From Chromobotia macracanthus (Eukaryota; Chordata; Actinopteri; Cypriniformes; Botiidae), in contig JAZGTH010000071.1 in NCBI GenBank assembly GCA_036877525.1, positions 5,032,001-5,096,000 on the forward strand: a stretch of DNA of 64,000 nucleotides. The letters are read 5' to 3'. This document shows positions 38,101-50,535 of the stretch, one piece after another. Each line of letters starts with the position of its first letter. The first letter of the stretch is position 1. Position numbers and translations under genes: made by a program. The notes under the pieces are model-generated. The model was not told the origin of the DNA. It saw nothing but the letters and a program-made list of their open reading frames with translations, and searched no databases.

Positions 38101-40983
38101 CCCGAGTCAATTTTTCACGTGGTTGGCTGTCTGCCATCTAACCGCTAAACACACGCTAGGCTAGCCGCAGGATGGCTGCGGAGGGCTCGCAGTCGTTGAA
38201 AACACCAATTCATCATGGCTGCAATTACACAGAGAAATCATGGAGAACTTGTGAAGGCTTAATTCTAAGCTGTGGTTCCAGGAATCTTTCAACCAGAAAT
38301 GAAACTTCTGTCATGGTTTACTCACCCTCATGCTGTTCCTGTCAGTGGAAGGCCAAAGGTGATATTTTGAAGAATATATGTGCTGTTTATTCTATACTAT
38401 GGAATTGAACAGGTGACATAACTGGGAAAAAACAGCCTAGATATTCTTTAAAATACCTTCTTTTTCACATAAGATAAAGTCATATGCAAGCACACGATGA
38501 CAGAATTTTTTAACTTTTGGGTGAATGATCCCTTTAACAATTTTTAAACACATGACAAGTTAAAAGATGTTTTTAAAACAACACAGAGCTTCATGAAACT
38601 AAACTTGCATTCAATGCAGGATCCCTGGGGAAAGTACGGTATCTTCTAATGTAGCATCAGTGGTACCAGTCCACTTCTCTGATGTGAATCAAGATACTAC
38701 AGCACTGCGACCGCAACCTTCGTAAAATGAACCAGATCTTGAAACCATATGAGAGCCACTTGTGGAATCTTCTACAAAAAAAAACAGAAATGACAATGAA
38801 CTAACCTGGAACACAACAACCTTCCCATCATCAGCCTGCAGGTAGAAGGTCCAAGTGGAGGAAATGAAGCTCTGAGCAGAACTGACGATGTCGTTGCACC
38901 AGCTAGACAGGGCATCCATCACAGAGATGGGTTTGGGCCGGTTGGTCAGGGCCTTCAGCTATAGATCATATCAAAAGTAATTTGTTCAGAGGTTGAGATG
39001 TTGGATAAAAATCTAAACACCACAACTAAGGATGGATCAGAGTCTGCACCAAAGAGGCCCGGGGCCTCTGGCTGCCATGGACCTCCAACTGAGAGGCCTG
39101 GCACCAAGAAACCAGGCACAATGAGGCAAATGTAAAGTGTTTGTTTGTTATAAACATTGTTGTCACCATTGCAGTGTATTAAGCACATGGTGTACTCATT
39201 CTTATAATTGTGACTTTATTTCTTATATTAGTGATGTAATTCCTGTTATTTACATTCAGTTATTTAGCAGATGCTTTTTTCTAAAGCAACATACACTTTA
39301 AAACACTTTAAAAGGAACTTTGAATCATCTAGCATGAATCTAAAATTGGAATTCTTTGTTTTTCAGGCGTAATTCTGAGAAATAATCTCGCATAGAAAAA
39401 CTTGAAACTTGAACTTAAAATGTAAAAATTCTGTGATTTTAGGATGCATCTGCAAAATGTGAAGTTACTGCTACAGTAGAGCACAATGTCTTATTTTTCA
39501 CTTTTCTCCAAGGGGCCCGCAGAGACTGCAGGCCCATAATCTGTCCTTGAGGATACCACAAAGTGTGAAAAATTTTACCTTCCTCCTTTGGATCTCCGGC
39601 TCAGCGGGTTGGCTAGCACATCCAGTGCTGCAGGCCTCCTGCTCCAGCAGTTTACTGTAGGCCTCCTGGCATGCTGCAAACAAACACATACGTGCACAAA
39701 CCATACCTGTCAGGAGGTTCCATCTCCATCTAACACTCCCTACGGTCGGGTAGTCATCAATATCAACAAACATCACAGCATCTGCCTATTGCGCCAGAAA
39801 GCACAGAATTGATTTTCAATAAAAGAGCTTCCTTCTTGCCTAGCAGCTTTCCACAGACAGCGGCGTATTGAATGGCTGTTTGCCACTAGCGCACAATAAC
39901 ATCTCCAGATAAAAATGAGTGCTATCAGGCCGTCTGCACACTCAATATATGTCCTTGGGCTATGCTGCGCCTCATTCCGAAACATTATTAGTGTCAAATT
40001 TTCATATTTGCTTCTTTCAGATGTGAGGAATGCATTTCGACAAGCAATTCACTTCAAAAAGATATTTCTCGCTTTCGATTTTTACTAGCAGACCAATTCA
40101 TTTCAATTTCATGCTTATACTTTTTCAAGTTCGTCTGGGAAGTTCATATTTAAGAGCTTGGACGTTACTAATAAAGTAATAACTGGACACATTGGGCAAT
40201 TTCATATTCCTTTTTTCAATTATGGACAAACACTGATTTTAGTGCTACTGCAACAAAATGAAAAACAAAGGGCGTGCCTTAGGTGCATAATTGTTGTTTC
40301 AGCAGCACATTTTATTATTCCCCTGCTGCTGCAGAGAATTGTGGGAAATGTAGTTTGGCGGTGCATGCCTGTTGACTTATGAACTGGCTAAAGGCCAAGA
40401 TTTACCTCTATTCCTCAATAACAGTACAACACAAGCATAACTGTACAATCAACATTTACAATTACAATGCAAACAGTGTCACCTTAGCTTCATACACAAA
40501 ATAAAACTGGGGTATTCACAGCTAGAGTGGTCTTACCTCCCTGACATTCTTCCTTGCTGGTATTGATGCCGGTATTTCCATTCACAAACTGGCAGATGGA
40601 GTAGAGCCTGCAGCCACGGTGACAGGCATTCATGATGGACTCCTGTATAAACAATGCAGCTTCACTATAACCTTCATTCAGGAGGAATCCCTATGTACAC
40701 TTTTTACAGCAATAATTATACATGTGATACAGATTTCAATTAGCAACTTTAATAGATGGTCACCGATAGTAGTAATAGTGTTGTGTCTGAGGATCTGAGC
40801 TGGAAAAGTAAGGTGTGGTGGTTCGAATCTACGTAGGGGTGACAACCTAAATAGTTACAGAGGATCACCACTGTGACCTTGAGCACACAAAGCCATGATG
40901 CCCCGCCCCAGGGTGTGTTGTTGCACGCAAAATGGTGATTGACTGTTAAAGGATAAATACCATGGGTCACCTTTCACAAAATA

Positions 40984-41075
<92 letters not shown>

Positions 41076-42761
41076 GGGGGGGGTGTTTGCATCTATCTAT
41101 CTATCTATCTATCTATATCTATATCTATATCTATATCTATCTATATATATATATATATAATATAGACTATAATGTAATATATTGATTTTATTATTGACTT
41201 TAATTGTTCACAATGTAGAAAAAACACTTGGATCTCTATTGTCAAAGACATTCACACACTTGCTATAACCTTGCTATGACTCAAAAATCTGACACAGCTA
41301 CGAAACACTTTCTTTATGCGATTGCTCTTTTCTTTGCTTATTTGTGCAGCATTGAAACCTTGTAATCGACATATGGACAGCCCATTTAAAACACATTGCA
41401 TTATCAAGGGCGTCGTTTCCGTGATAATGACTATACAATTCAGATTTAGGCTTCAATTGCACAGGCCTAAAATCATTGTCAGTGTCACTGCCCGTATTAA
41501 AAATAAACACAGAGATTTCACGCTTTACCGAAGGCGAACAGCGCCGACAGATGGTTGAAGCGATAATATCAGTAACGGTGCAATAATTAAGTAATTTAAT
41601 GGTGCGTTTAACTAACACCTTTTTTTCCTGTTTGCCATTTGGTGACGTTTAAAGTCATAATAACGCAACGCGTCTTTATTACGCGTTCATTGATTGGTTC
41701 CTCTCTGCGTCAAGCTCACAATTACGACAATAAACGTAAAATAAACAGGGTCCAAGTAATAGACCAAAATTATGATTATTGCAGCGGTAGGACACAAACA
41801 ATGGCAGGCTGTAAAATATAAGATAGGACGCATTTTATGCCCTCACTAGTCGACATGCCCAATGCACCGCACCTGCTGAGGTGCACCACATCCAAGGTGA
41901 TGCGCACTACATAGCAAAAATAAAGATGCACTCTGTCCCGGTTCCTGGAAAATCCTTTACATTACGTAACCAAAGCTAAACGATCGTGGTGGAAAGATCT
42001 CGCCCTCGGACCTCGAGCAAACATCAACCCACGTCTTCACAAGCGTTTGTGGGCCAGCATCAAACAAAAGAGATCTGCTCGCCTGGTTCTGTCAACGCGC
42101 TCCGCGTAATTCGCTTTGCGCATTTGTAATTTTTTCGTTCCGGATTAAACAAATCCGGATGACAGATGCGCTTCGGGTTTACACTGACACGAATGAACGG
42201 GGACGACGATTGCCCGTGTCCCCACATTGACCATTATAACTGATGCGTCATAAAGCTTAATTCTCGGCCTGTTCTTGAAGGATGCGAAGCAACGTTTCCA
42301 TGCGGTGCCAAGAAGTGGGGCACGGAAATCCATAAATCGATTCGGAATTGGCTCGGGATGCTGCCAAATAATGCTCCCATCTCTTGCGCAGTGTCGGAGC
42401 TGCAGCCACGGCAACGTTTTGCGTTCAAAACCCGGTTGCTATTGATTTCAATCAATTCTCAAAAAACGAGTTTATTTATTTCAATCTCCAAATGGCTTCG
42501 CCTCGGATACGCAAATCCCCAATGCAAAATCGCAGCAGAGGCATTTATTCCTACCCTTACTGTATGCTGCAGAAGCAGCTGGTACGTGTCACTTACTTTG
42601 GCGGGACTTTTGTTTTTGATGGACATCTGGCATTGCTTTTTGCAGTAATTGATATCGCCCAGTTGGTTGTCGAAGAGATCAGACGAGGCGGCCGCCAGCG
42701 CTACCAGAATGAGAGAAACGAGCGCGGGGCCGCCGCGCACCCTGCCGCCGAACTGGAGCAT
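32507..42761 (-). CDS. tmem59l: Transmembrane protein 59-like (TMEM59L/BSMAP family), 8 coding exons, 339 aa
   Basis: Coding exons in transcript order: 42761-42597, 40642-40537, 39673-39579, 38958-38806, 34442-34334, 33920-33806, 33339-33222, 32665-32507 (TAA at 32509-32507). All introns are GT-AG and all phases join without a stop. Residues 1-26 form a hydrophobic signal peptide. A cysteine-rich luminal part (Cys 40, 44, 62, 66, 72, 88, 92, 105, 109, 143) includes the family signature ACHRGCRLYSIC, and exon 4 holds FISSTWTFYLQADDGKVVVF. A single membrane span lies near residues 256-277, preceded by RRSGLPRW as in mammalian TMEM59L, and a cytosolic tail follows. The length is close to human TMEM59L (about 342 aa). 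Mammalian TMEM59L is brain-enriched and sits in Golgi/endosomes, where it affects glycosylation and trafficking of APP. I start at the ATG directly before the signal peptide; an in-frame ATG at 42899 would bury it. The C-terminal tail resembles TMEM59 more than mammalian TMEM59L. Family assignment is firm; the exact start is less so. Confidence 0.93.
33100..33221. repeat. CA/TG repeat in tmem59l intron 7, touching the 5' splice site
   Basis: About 120 bp of TG-rich sequence on the plus strand, so CA-rich in the tmem59l transcript. It begins immediately at the donor of exon 7 (CAG, then gtacacacag). Confidence 0.85.
34035..34264. mobile_element. TIR element (TTAAAGGG...CCCTTTAA) in tmem59l intron 5
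   Basis: Left end ttaaagggccggttcaccca and right end tgggtgaagtatcccttta are an evident inverted pair. The 230-bp element has no coding capacity. It sits between exons 6 and 5 of tmem59l, whose acceptor and donor lie within about 100 bp on either side. Confidence 0.8.
35027..35145. repeat. Compound (CA)n-(TA)n-(TG)n microsatellite in tmem59l intron 4
   Basis: A CA run, then two TA runs (the second about 36 bp), then a TG run. The ends are mutually complementary, so the block is a large potential hairpin. Confidence 0.9.
35940..35980 (+). mobile_element. SINE tail fragment in tmem59l intron 4
   Basis: aagtctctggataaaagcgt followed by cagcaacatgcataaa is a diverged tRNA-SINE tail. Confidence 0.5.
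36751..36780. repeat. Poly-C tract in tmem59l intron 4
   Basis: Thirty bases, almost all C, with three single A interruptions. G-rich on the transcribed RNA strand. Confidence 0.85.
36951..37031. repeat. Minisatellite with unit near aataaatggaatat
   Basis: Five copies of aataaatgga separated by short AT spacers of variable length over about 80 bp. Confidence 0.8.
38300..38536. mobile_element. TIR element of the TTAAAGGG family in tmem59l intron 3/4 region
   Basis: Contains ggtttactcaccctcatgct and gttcctgtc, and ends ttgggtgaatgatcccttta. It lies in intron 4, about 270 bp from exon 4. The left end is eroded. Confidence 0.65.
39255..39295 (-). mobile_element. SINE tail fragment in tmem59l intron 3
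   Basis: On the minus strand ttgctttagaaaaaagcatc followed by tgctaaataactg is the SINE tail. Confidence 0.55.
40785..40960 (+). mobile_element. tRNA-derived SINE in tmem59l intron 2/1 region
   Basis: An A-box-like ggatctgagctgg, a B box ggttcgaatct, then caccactgtgaccttgagca and ccccagggtgtg. This is the typical body of a fish tRNA-SINE. It lies in intron 1, about 150 bp from exon 2, antisense to the gene. Confidence 0.65.
40982..41162. repeat. Compound (TA)n-(TG)n-(CTAT)n-(TA)n microsatellite in tmem59l intron 1
   Basis: A TA run of about 46 bp, a TG run of about 42 bp, a short G run, about eight ctat units, atct units, and a closing TA run. Open frames through it read IYIYIY. Confidence 0.9.
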
Positions 42762-43060
42762 CTTGTTTCGCACGATTCGGTACGCGGTCTCGGCGTGCAC
42801 TGGCGCGTCTGCGGGTCCGGTCCTGCTGCTGCCGCTTCGGTTCGGTTCGGGCTCTATCTGCCTCGGCGATCTCGTGCCTTTGATACGCCGTGTCGTCACT
42901 CTTCACATCATCACGCACGCGCCGCTGCTGCTGTTGTCCTTTGCATTGCAGCAAGAATGGATGTGAAGGTGTGGAGATATGAAGCATTATACAGACGCCA
43001 GTGGAAAACTGTTTCCAGTATTATAATGTTAATAAATTCATTTGCACTGTTGCTTAGTTT
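42600..43060 (-). promoter_or_regulatory. CpG-rich 5' region of tmem59l
   Basis: GC- and CpG-rich DNA surrounds the first coding exon of tmem59l (42761-42597) and extends about 250 bp upstream, then falls back to AT-rich sequence by about 43.0 kb. This is the usual pattern of a vertebrate CpG-island promoter with the start site just upstream of the signal-peptide exon. No TATA box is evident. The long open frame on the opposite strand here (42384-43079) is explained by the CpG-rich composition. Confidence 0.6.
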
Positions 43061-43760
43061 AGACTGGATATTATTGTAAAGCTGTCCTGAGACCAATTTT
43101 CTTTATTTTTGCTTCTAATTGAAGTTGTATGCTATCTTTTTTTGCAAACTTATTTTTATGGCTTATTTTTATGCACACACGTCTTCTCAATTTCTCGTAA
43201 ACAAGTGGAGACATAAACGGCGTTTGCCCAAAGCTTTAATGCGTTTTAATGTCCAACGCCAGACATGCGTGATGACTGTGCAGACCGAACAGCTGAATAT
43301 ACGCAATACACTAAAAATAAACAAAAACGCATTGATTGCTTTCTAAACAAGAAAACAACAACAAAAAAACCTAAGTAACTATTCAGCTATTATATAATTG
43401 GCATTGAAGACTCATGGGGTGTGGATTTATGCCGCACAAAGCAGGCCATAATCAAACGTACTCCGGACAACAATGAATGATGCGTATTGGCTACGGACCA
43501 AACGGTGTGAAAAGGTTGAGACAGGTTATAAGACGAGCTTCGTGTGTGCATACGACCAGAAAACCGTGAGGATCAGACCCAAATACCCCAAAAAAACGAT
43601 TCATTTCCATCATCTTCAGTTACGCACAACAAACCAGCGTCAAACAAGAAAGAGAAATATCGGTCGCTGCTATTGCCCCACTAATAACGACTTGTGGCTG
43701 TGTGGTAAGACGTGGGAGGGGCCTCGGAGGAACTTTTGTAGCTTTCGAGGCGTGCACGTT
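43060..43760. other. Intergenic spacer between divergent tmem59l and crlf1
   Basis: About 700 bp of AT-rich sequence separates the two CpG-rich promoter regions. I see no exon and no recognised repeat. A TATAAG motif at 43528-43533, plus strand, lies about 380 bp before the crlf1 start codon and could serve crlf1, but isolated TATA-like words are common. Confidence 0.5.
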
Positions 43761-44060
43761 ATTGATTCCCGTCTCAAATTGAGGGCGATCGGTGCGTGCC
43801 TTCGGCGCACGATGGTGCTTCCCAGAAGCCGCGACGTTTTTTCCCACGAAGCTTTCTGGTGATTCGGGCAAGCCGAGGCGTTTGTTTCCCCTCCGTTATC
43901 TGGGAGGAAGAATGGACCGGCCGCGCGCGCGCCCCCATCGGCATGACAAGAGGGGCGCGAGCGCGCGCGACGGACGGCACATCACCGCGTGCGTCGCGAT
44001 GTTGTTTTTGGTGGCGCTTCTTCCGTACGCGCTCGCCGCACGTAAGTACGATCACAGATG
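43760..44060 (+). promoter_or_regulatory. CpG-rich 5' region and first exon of crlf1
   Basis: A second CpG-rich block covers the crlf1 start codon (43912) and the donor at 44042. It includes an alternating CG stretch (gcgcgcgcgc) just inside the coding region, so the N-region of the signal peptide is very arginine-rich. This block is the likely core promoter and first exon of crlf1, separated from the tmem59l island by about 0.7 kb. Confidence 0.6.
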
Positions 44061-47000
44061 CATCTTTGCTTTCTAGCAAAGGATGAAGTTCACCGTCTAG
44101 GAAAAGTGAGGATCGTTCGTGCATTGCAGGAAAAGTACGTTTGCATTTTTAATCCACGTTCGTGACTTCATATCGGATCAAAATGCGAACATGTTTTCAC
44201 ACTGTACGTTTGCAACCTTCTCAGGTTGGGTTTACTTCTCGAAGTCAATTGCTGTATAGGTGCACACTTTACAAGTCTTGGATAAAGTCTTGCAATTATT
44301 GAGCAGAAATGTTCACTGTACACACATTGAACTTTTGGGATAACATGCCCCAGTTGCGGGGTAAGTTGTCTCTGTGAGGTAAATAATGAAACCTGCCAAC
44401 AGGCATAATCGGCTTTCTGTAGAACAATTATGACACACGCAACAATTCATAAAACAGCAAACATGTAAAAAATCTTTTAAACTATCTTGACAGTAACGAT
44501 TCAAGTCATAAAATATAAATGCATAATTTTTAAATGTCAAAAATACCATTATTGTGAAAACACTTGTTAAACTAAAATCTACTTTCATTAATGGCTGACC
44601 CTTGCCTGAATATATGCTAGTGTTTTTTTTTATTGTTTGCATGTTTGCCCAAAATCTGTAGCAAAAATATGATCATGCTGGAATTTTAGTTTGGATTACA
44701 TTATTCTAACAAGGCGTTTCAAACCTACAAACTACAGAAAGAGAAAACAAAAACTTTTGCAACTGGACTTTGTCTCTAAACCTGCCCATAAAACAACTAG
44801 CCCCAGTCTCCCCTAAACTACATCTTACAAGAATTTATCCAAGCTTTAAAATTATAGGTATAATTTATTGTTACTTAAAACTTTAATATTTTCCCCCAGT
44901 GCCATTGAAAAAGAAGTTATATAATAATATATTATTATAATTATATATAATTATATATTGACTTCAATACATAATTGTGGCATCAGATTGCACTTAAATT
45001 ATCAGATCAAGTACGAATTTATAAATAGAATTTTCATAGAATTTTTCAGACAGTGTTCATGAATGAGTGTCAAATTCGTTTATGAACGAAACCCAGACAG
45101 GCCGTTTAAAAAAGGCATTTGCAGTCTTTGTGTGGTGGAATTTAATTATCATTAAAGCTTGACAAAGCACGTTGATGTAGCTCATCTGATTGTGGGTTTG
45201 GTCCGCAGGACACACACGCACACTGATAAAATGCCATGAACACACTGTAAGTTATTTTAGATACAGTATAAGCCAAATATCAGCTACAGGTTACACAACT
45301 GTCATTCACACAATCAAAGCTTATGCCTAATTTATCCTAATCAAATCATGAGATGAACAACAATAAATTCTTGAACTCACCAACAGCCCTATAATTTAAG
45401 ACGTAACTTCTGATTTTCTAGGTTTTGTTTTCCTAGGTTTAACGAATCAGAATCTTTTCAAATCTGCTTGGGAATCATTGACCTAGATTGTTTATTCCGC
45501 TATGCCTTGCTTTCCAACTCTTCTCCAATGGCACATGTTAAAAAGCTTGTCCGCCTCCCACCAGGAGCAGAAGTGATCCGCATTAACACTTGCCGTCCCT
45601 AAAGGACAGAAGTAGTAGCTTTCCAAACGCACCCATTGTTCCCTCCGCACATTTGTCTTAAACATGAATAAATATGAGCTCTGCTGAAATGGAGGACAAA
45701 TATTTTGAGGATGGAAAACCACTTAAGCTGTTGAAAAATGACCTTGCGAGACCTTTCCGAGCCATCACCCAACTGTTAAAACGTTGCAGTCATAAATCCG
45801 GCTGTAAAGTTTCCTGAATCATGAAGTTTACTCTTTTTTTTTGACCCCCAGACTTGGCTGTCATATCCCCCCAGGATACGGTGCTTCGCATCGGCTCGAG
45901 TTTGACAGCGGTGTGCACGGTTAGCGCCGAGCTGGAAATAACAGCTAGATCTTTGTACTGGACGCTGAACGGAAAACGCTTAGCTAGAAATACATACAGG
46001 GTGCTAAGCCCGACTGAACTGAGTGTCACACTACATCAACTCAATGGTTCTTTGCAGCAGTCGGGGGACAACCTGGTTTGTCACCGTGGAAATGGAGAAG
46101 TCTTGGCTGGATCGTGTCTTTATGTTGGTTGTAAGTGTCGAAACTGAGCAACTTGAGTTCTGATCGATTCCGAATTCAGAGTGAACATTTATTTAGATTG
46201 TCTAGGAAGACACCCTTTCCAATACTCTTATATTGATCAGGTTAAACGAAGGTTGCAGCCCAATTCATTTTGAATATTCATATTGCCCACTTTCCTTTGG
46301 TTTTAATTTCATGTGTAGTGCCCCCTGAGAAACCCGTCAACCTCACATGCTGGTCAAGAAACACCAAAGATCTCAGCTGCAGATGGAGTCCAGGAAGTCA
46401 AGGAGAGATGTTCATCAATACGAAATACATCCTCAAGTACAAACTAAAGTGAGATGTTTCAGACACCTTACATGTGTTTTGCTGTGAACGCCAAAAATGT
46501 TTGTTGATGCCCGTAACTTTTCTCGATAATTATGTAGATGGTACGGTAAAGAAAAGGATTGTGAGGACGACATGGGGCAGCCATTTACATGCTACATTCC
46601 ACGGGATTTGGCCATTTTCACACCATATGAGATCTGGGTGGAAGCGTCCAATCAGCTTGGGTCTGCCACCTCTGATGTCATCACGCTGGACATATTAGAT
46701 GTGGGTAAGTAAGACACCTGAGGTCTCCTTCCTAAAATGCACTTGTTTGATTTAAAAATGATCATGGAGATTAAGCTAAACACTAAACAATACACCTTTA
46801 GTGTTTTAACAGATGTCACCCCGCACAAAAATACACTTATTTTCTACCTTACACATAGATGCATATAACTATCAGAATGTCTCACATATGGTGCGCACAG
46901 GCGTTTGAGAGAATATATTTTACAAACTGTAAAATCATTTTATCACCTTCCAATACCTGAAATGTTTCCAAAAGGCAGCTCATAAAAACAAGTATTTTGA

Positions 47001-48114
47001 AAGTCACTGAGTAGCACTAGGTCTGCTGTAAACACTCTCACTCTCTTTCACACACACGCGCACATACACACACAGTATGATCCAAAAGTCTGAAATAATG
47101 TGGAATTTTATATTTCCTGTTCATTTTACATTTTCTTGGTTTTGACTTTTACAAAAATGTTTTGATTATTTCCAACTTTAGACAAAAACCAACAGATCAA
47201 ATTTTCAATGTGGTCCCAGATCTTGGACCGCACTGAATGCATACACATATTCTTTGCAGCTATACAATAAAGTGGATTTCAGCATCTCAAGAAAACCACA
47301 TCTTGAAAGCCTCATTTCCTTATCTTCTGCACTGCAGAAACAATAATCTTAACAATGCTCTGTGATTGGCTCTGCCCTTAGGGCAAGCTTGATTAAAAAG
47401 AACGTCCTTTCGCGAACAATAAAAATGGGAGATTACGTTATAGCAACAGACAGCAAAAGATTGTCTAGCTAATGAGCACCGATGCAGATCTGCTGGGAAA
47501 TTCATTTAGAAGCAGCCCGTGTTTGAAGGTAAAGTGTGCTGAATAGTGAAATGGCTAATTTACGGCTTTTTTTATTAATAACAGGCCTAGGAAAGTTAAC
47601 AACATATTTAGTCCATCATCTTTAATGAGTTCAGAAAATCACCTTGGTACAGTGGTGCAGCGTTATATGATCTGTAATATTTCCCTGTTTAGTAACTACA
47701 GATCCACCTTTTGATGTTCTCGTGAGTCGCGTTGGAGATCTGGAGGACCAGTTAAGTGTACGCTGGGGTAGTCCTCCAGCCCTCAAAGATTACCTGTTTC
47801 AGGCCAAGTACCAGATACGATATCGCCTGGAAGAGAGTGATGAGTGGAAGGTAAGGAACAAACAACAATAGCTTTCCAACACCACATACAATTTAACTGT
47901 AGAGCAAGTCAAGGCAGAGAGCAGGAATCAGGCAAAGAGCTTAGACATGTGTGAGTGGGGTAAGATGAGCCACGTTTGATTGACTTTTACAGTTATTCAT
48001 TTAATCCAAAATGCTTTGCATTTTATGAAAGCTGTAACAAAGGCAAATTGTTCTGAGGAAACAGTAACATTATTGCCACAACACAGACCTGAAAAACTGC
48101 ACTAACAAAGACAC

Positions 48115-48145
<31 letters not shown>

Positions 48146-50535
48146 ATTTAATTATGCAATAATCTATTCTAAAGTCTTACTTTGTGGCACATTTTTTAAA
48201 GTTTTCTTGCACACAGCTTACATGCTGGCATATCTTACCCCGCTCGCCTGTGACAATTCTGTCAAGTGCGCAAACTATTTGCAAAAACACTACTCTCTTT
48301 TAATCTGCAATATTCTACGCAGGTGATAGATGATGCTGGGAACCAGACATCTTGTCGTTTAGCGGGTCTCAGAGCTGGGACTGTATATTTCGTCCAGGTG
48401 CGATGCAGCCCGGTGGGTATCTATGGCTCGAGGAAGACAGGCATATGGAGTGACTGGAGCCACTCGACGGCCGCATCAACACCTGGCAGCGGTGAGTTAT
48501 GGCAACATTCGCAGAATTAAACACAAAGCCTTAACGCAAACGGATTTCCTTCCCGTTAAGCTTCAACATTGTAAGCTAATTAAATTCAAACCATATGTAA
48601 ACACTGAAAAACATAAAAAAAAAAACCATCACGCCACTAGATAGAGATCTCTCATAAACTGATTCAAAAGACCTCAGCGAAATGTCAGAGCCTTCAGGGA
48701 AGAACTGATGAGGTTTTTTGGGGATGTTTTTTAGACTGATAAATTTAAAAAGTCTTTAGAATACGTTCAGATTAAAGGAGCGGCTGTCCCGAAACTCATT
48801 GAAAACAGATTTGGTTCATAAGAAATGATTTTTGTTAAGTCTTGAGTAGCATGTGAAAGGATGTTATTAAGCTCTGCTGAATGCAGTGAAATATGAGTTA
48901 TGGCAAGTCTGAGCTGCCCCTTCTTTTGTGCATTCTGTGTTTATTGCTTTGGAGCTCATTAGCAAAGAGCCAGTAAATACCCTATTATTCATGGGTATGT
49001 GCACATTCCTCAGGGCAACACTGTACAATTGACAGCATTTAAGCAACTGTTGTCAACTGATTTTAATAAAGTCTTTACAAATGCACGGCAACATGGCTGT
49101 GATATATAAAACATATAGGCCAATACATATCTATATCTACATATAAATATATATATGTGTGTGTGTGTGTATTGCATATATACTGTATGTATTGTATGTA
49201 TTATATATATATATATATACACGTAATTTAGACACCAGATAGAATACATTGCATTGCACTGCCGTATTGTGGGTGATTTACTACCATTACAGGTTGTAAA
49301 TTTTGCATGTGGTATTTGTATGACAATTTTTCCTGTGAATATATAATGTATTAAAGCCTATGTATAAAAAAATGTAAGTGTACAAACACCCGACTATTAC
49401 ACTCTTGGTGTCAAAATGAATGCGAAATGGAAGACAAATCTGAATTCACTAAGCACAAAGATGAAAATACGTTTGAGCCACTGCTCTATGGATTTTTACC
49501 ATAGCGATTGTCAAACCACAAACTTAACTTTACCACGATTTAACACAGATGAGCAACTAGGTCAGCAAAATCTCTTAATGTACACTGGTGTGAGACGTAA
49601 ATAAACGACACAAAAAATTAAGTATTTCAATTTAAATTGAAGTATTTCAATTTAAGTTTGACACCAATATTATCCAGTCGTGATTTTGTGCTTGATTTTG
49701 TGCGCAAAGGGGATCATGCATGTGTCATTTCTTTTTCCCCTCCAGAAAGGTCGCATGGTGGTTCATGTGACTCTAAGTCCAGCGAGCAGAACTCAACGCT
49801 ACGAAGGGAACTCAAGCAATTCTTCGGTTGGATGCGAAAACATGCCTATGGCTGCACAGACGTCAGCATCAAACTCTATGACCAGTGGCGTGTCTGGCTA
49901 CAGAAAGCCCAAAAAACGCACGACCAGGTCGGTAAGGAGAAACCAAACCCCCCCTTCACAATTTTCGCTACCAATTCTGGGACACATCAGACTGCAGATC
50001 ATTACTGTTGGCATACATGAAATAAAGCCCCATACAAAAAGCATTTAGTGGTTTCCCATGACCCATAAAAATGGAGCCGAAATGTATCCTTTTGATCAAT
50101 GGACTCGCATTTGATTGCGTTTGTTAATGGCGAAGCATCATATAATCTTTAGACGGCTACCACAACAAACGAAAAAACAGCCAGGCAAAGTAATCAAAAG
50201 GAATGCTAATAAATTCCTTCTAGGTTAGACTGCATAGCAAAGATTCAGCTGTGCCGAGCCCAAAAAGCCTAAAGTGGCGTGGTGGATGTTGACCAACATC
50301 CGCTGTACGCTCTCTGAACCGATTCAGTGGTTACTCTTCCTCTGGCACTGTCGACTATTGGGAAACTCAGGTCTCTTTATTAGTCACACTGTCCTTTGAA
50401 GAACACTATAGAACTGCATATGGTGCACTACAACAATGGCTGCTACCAATTACGATTTTCTCTACCCATATATCAAATCATCACATTCACTTGTAAATGC
50501 CATTGTGTTGCCTTTCAGGTACTACAAAACGGTAA
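43912..50535 (+). CDS. crlf1: Cytokine receptor-like factor 1 (CRLF1), 8 coding exons, 411 aa
   Basis: Coding exons: 43912-44041, 45852-46130, 46319-46448, 46538-46704, 47693-47850, 48323-48491, 49746-49931, 50519-50535 (TAA at 50533-50535). All junctions are GT-AG and in phase. An N-region and hydrophobic signal peptide (MLFLVALLPYALAA) end near residue 43. An Ig-like domain follows at about 44-136 (starts AVISPQDTVLRIGSS). Two fibronectin-III cytokine-receptor modules lie at about 137-235 and 236-344; the second carries the WSXWS box as WSDWS at 330-334. A basic C-terminal segment contains RRELKQFFGWMRKHAYGC. No membrane span is visible, consistent with a secreted protein. In mammals CRLF1 pairs with CLCF1 and the dimer acts on CNTFR/LIFR/gp130; loss of CRLF1 causes cold-induced sweating syndrome. 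Human CRLF1 is about 422 aa. Teleosts can carry two crlf1 paralogues and I cannot say which this is. An in-frame upstream ATG at 43792 is less likely. The final 17-nt coding exon is the least certain part. Confidence 0.94.
47073..47235. mobile_element. Short Tc1/mariner-like TIR remnant in crlf1 intron 4
   Basis: Left end cagtatgatccaaaagtctg; the right end, inverted, reads cagtgcggtccaagatctgg. The pair resembles the ends of Tc1-like fish elements (CAGT...CCAAAAGT). About 160 bp, no transposase. Confidence 0.5.
48114..48144. repeat. (TA)n(CA)n microsatellite in crlf1 intron 5
   Basis: Short TA run followed by a short CA run, about 180 bp before exon 6. Confidence 0.8.
49136..49222. repeat. 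TA/TG-rich simple repeat in crlf1 intron 6
   Basis: Mixed atat, tgtg and gtat units over about 85 bp. Confidence 0.75.

Noticed and set aside
40962..41165. Open frame reading IYIYIY and CVCVCV
   Set aside because: Translation of a compound TA/TG microsatellite.
42384..43079. 231-codon open frame on the plus strand, the longest in the window
   Set aside because: It is antisense to tmem59l exon 1 and its CpG island. The translation has no domain, and GC-rich composition explains the lack of stops.
43792..43911. Upstream in-frame start for crlf1
   Set aside because: It would put 40 extra residues before the signal peptide, unlike other CRLF1 proteins.
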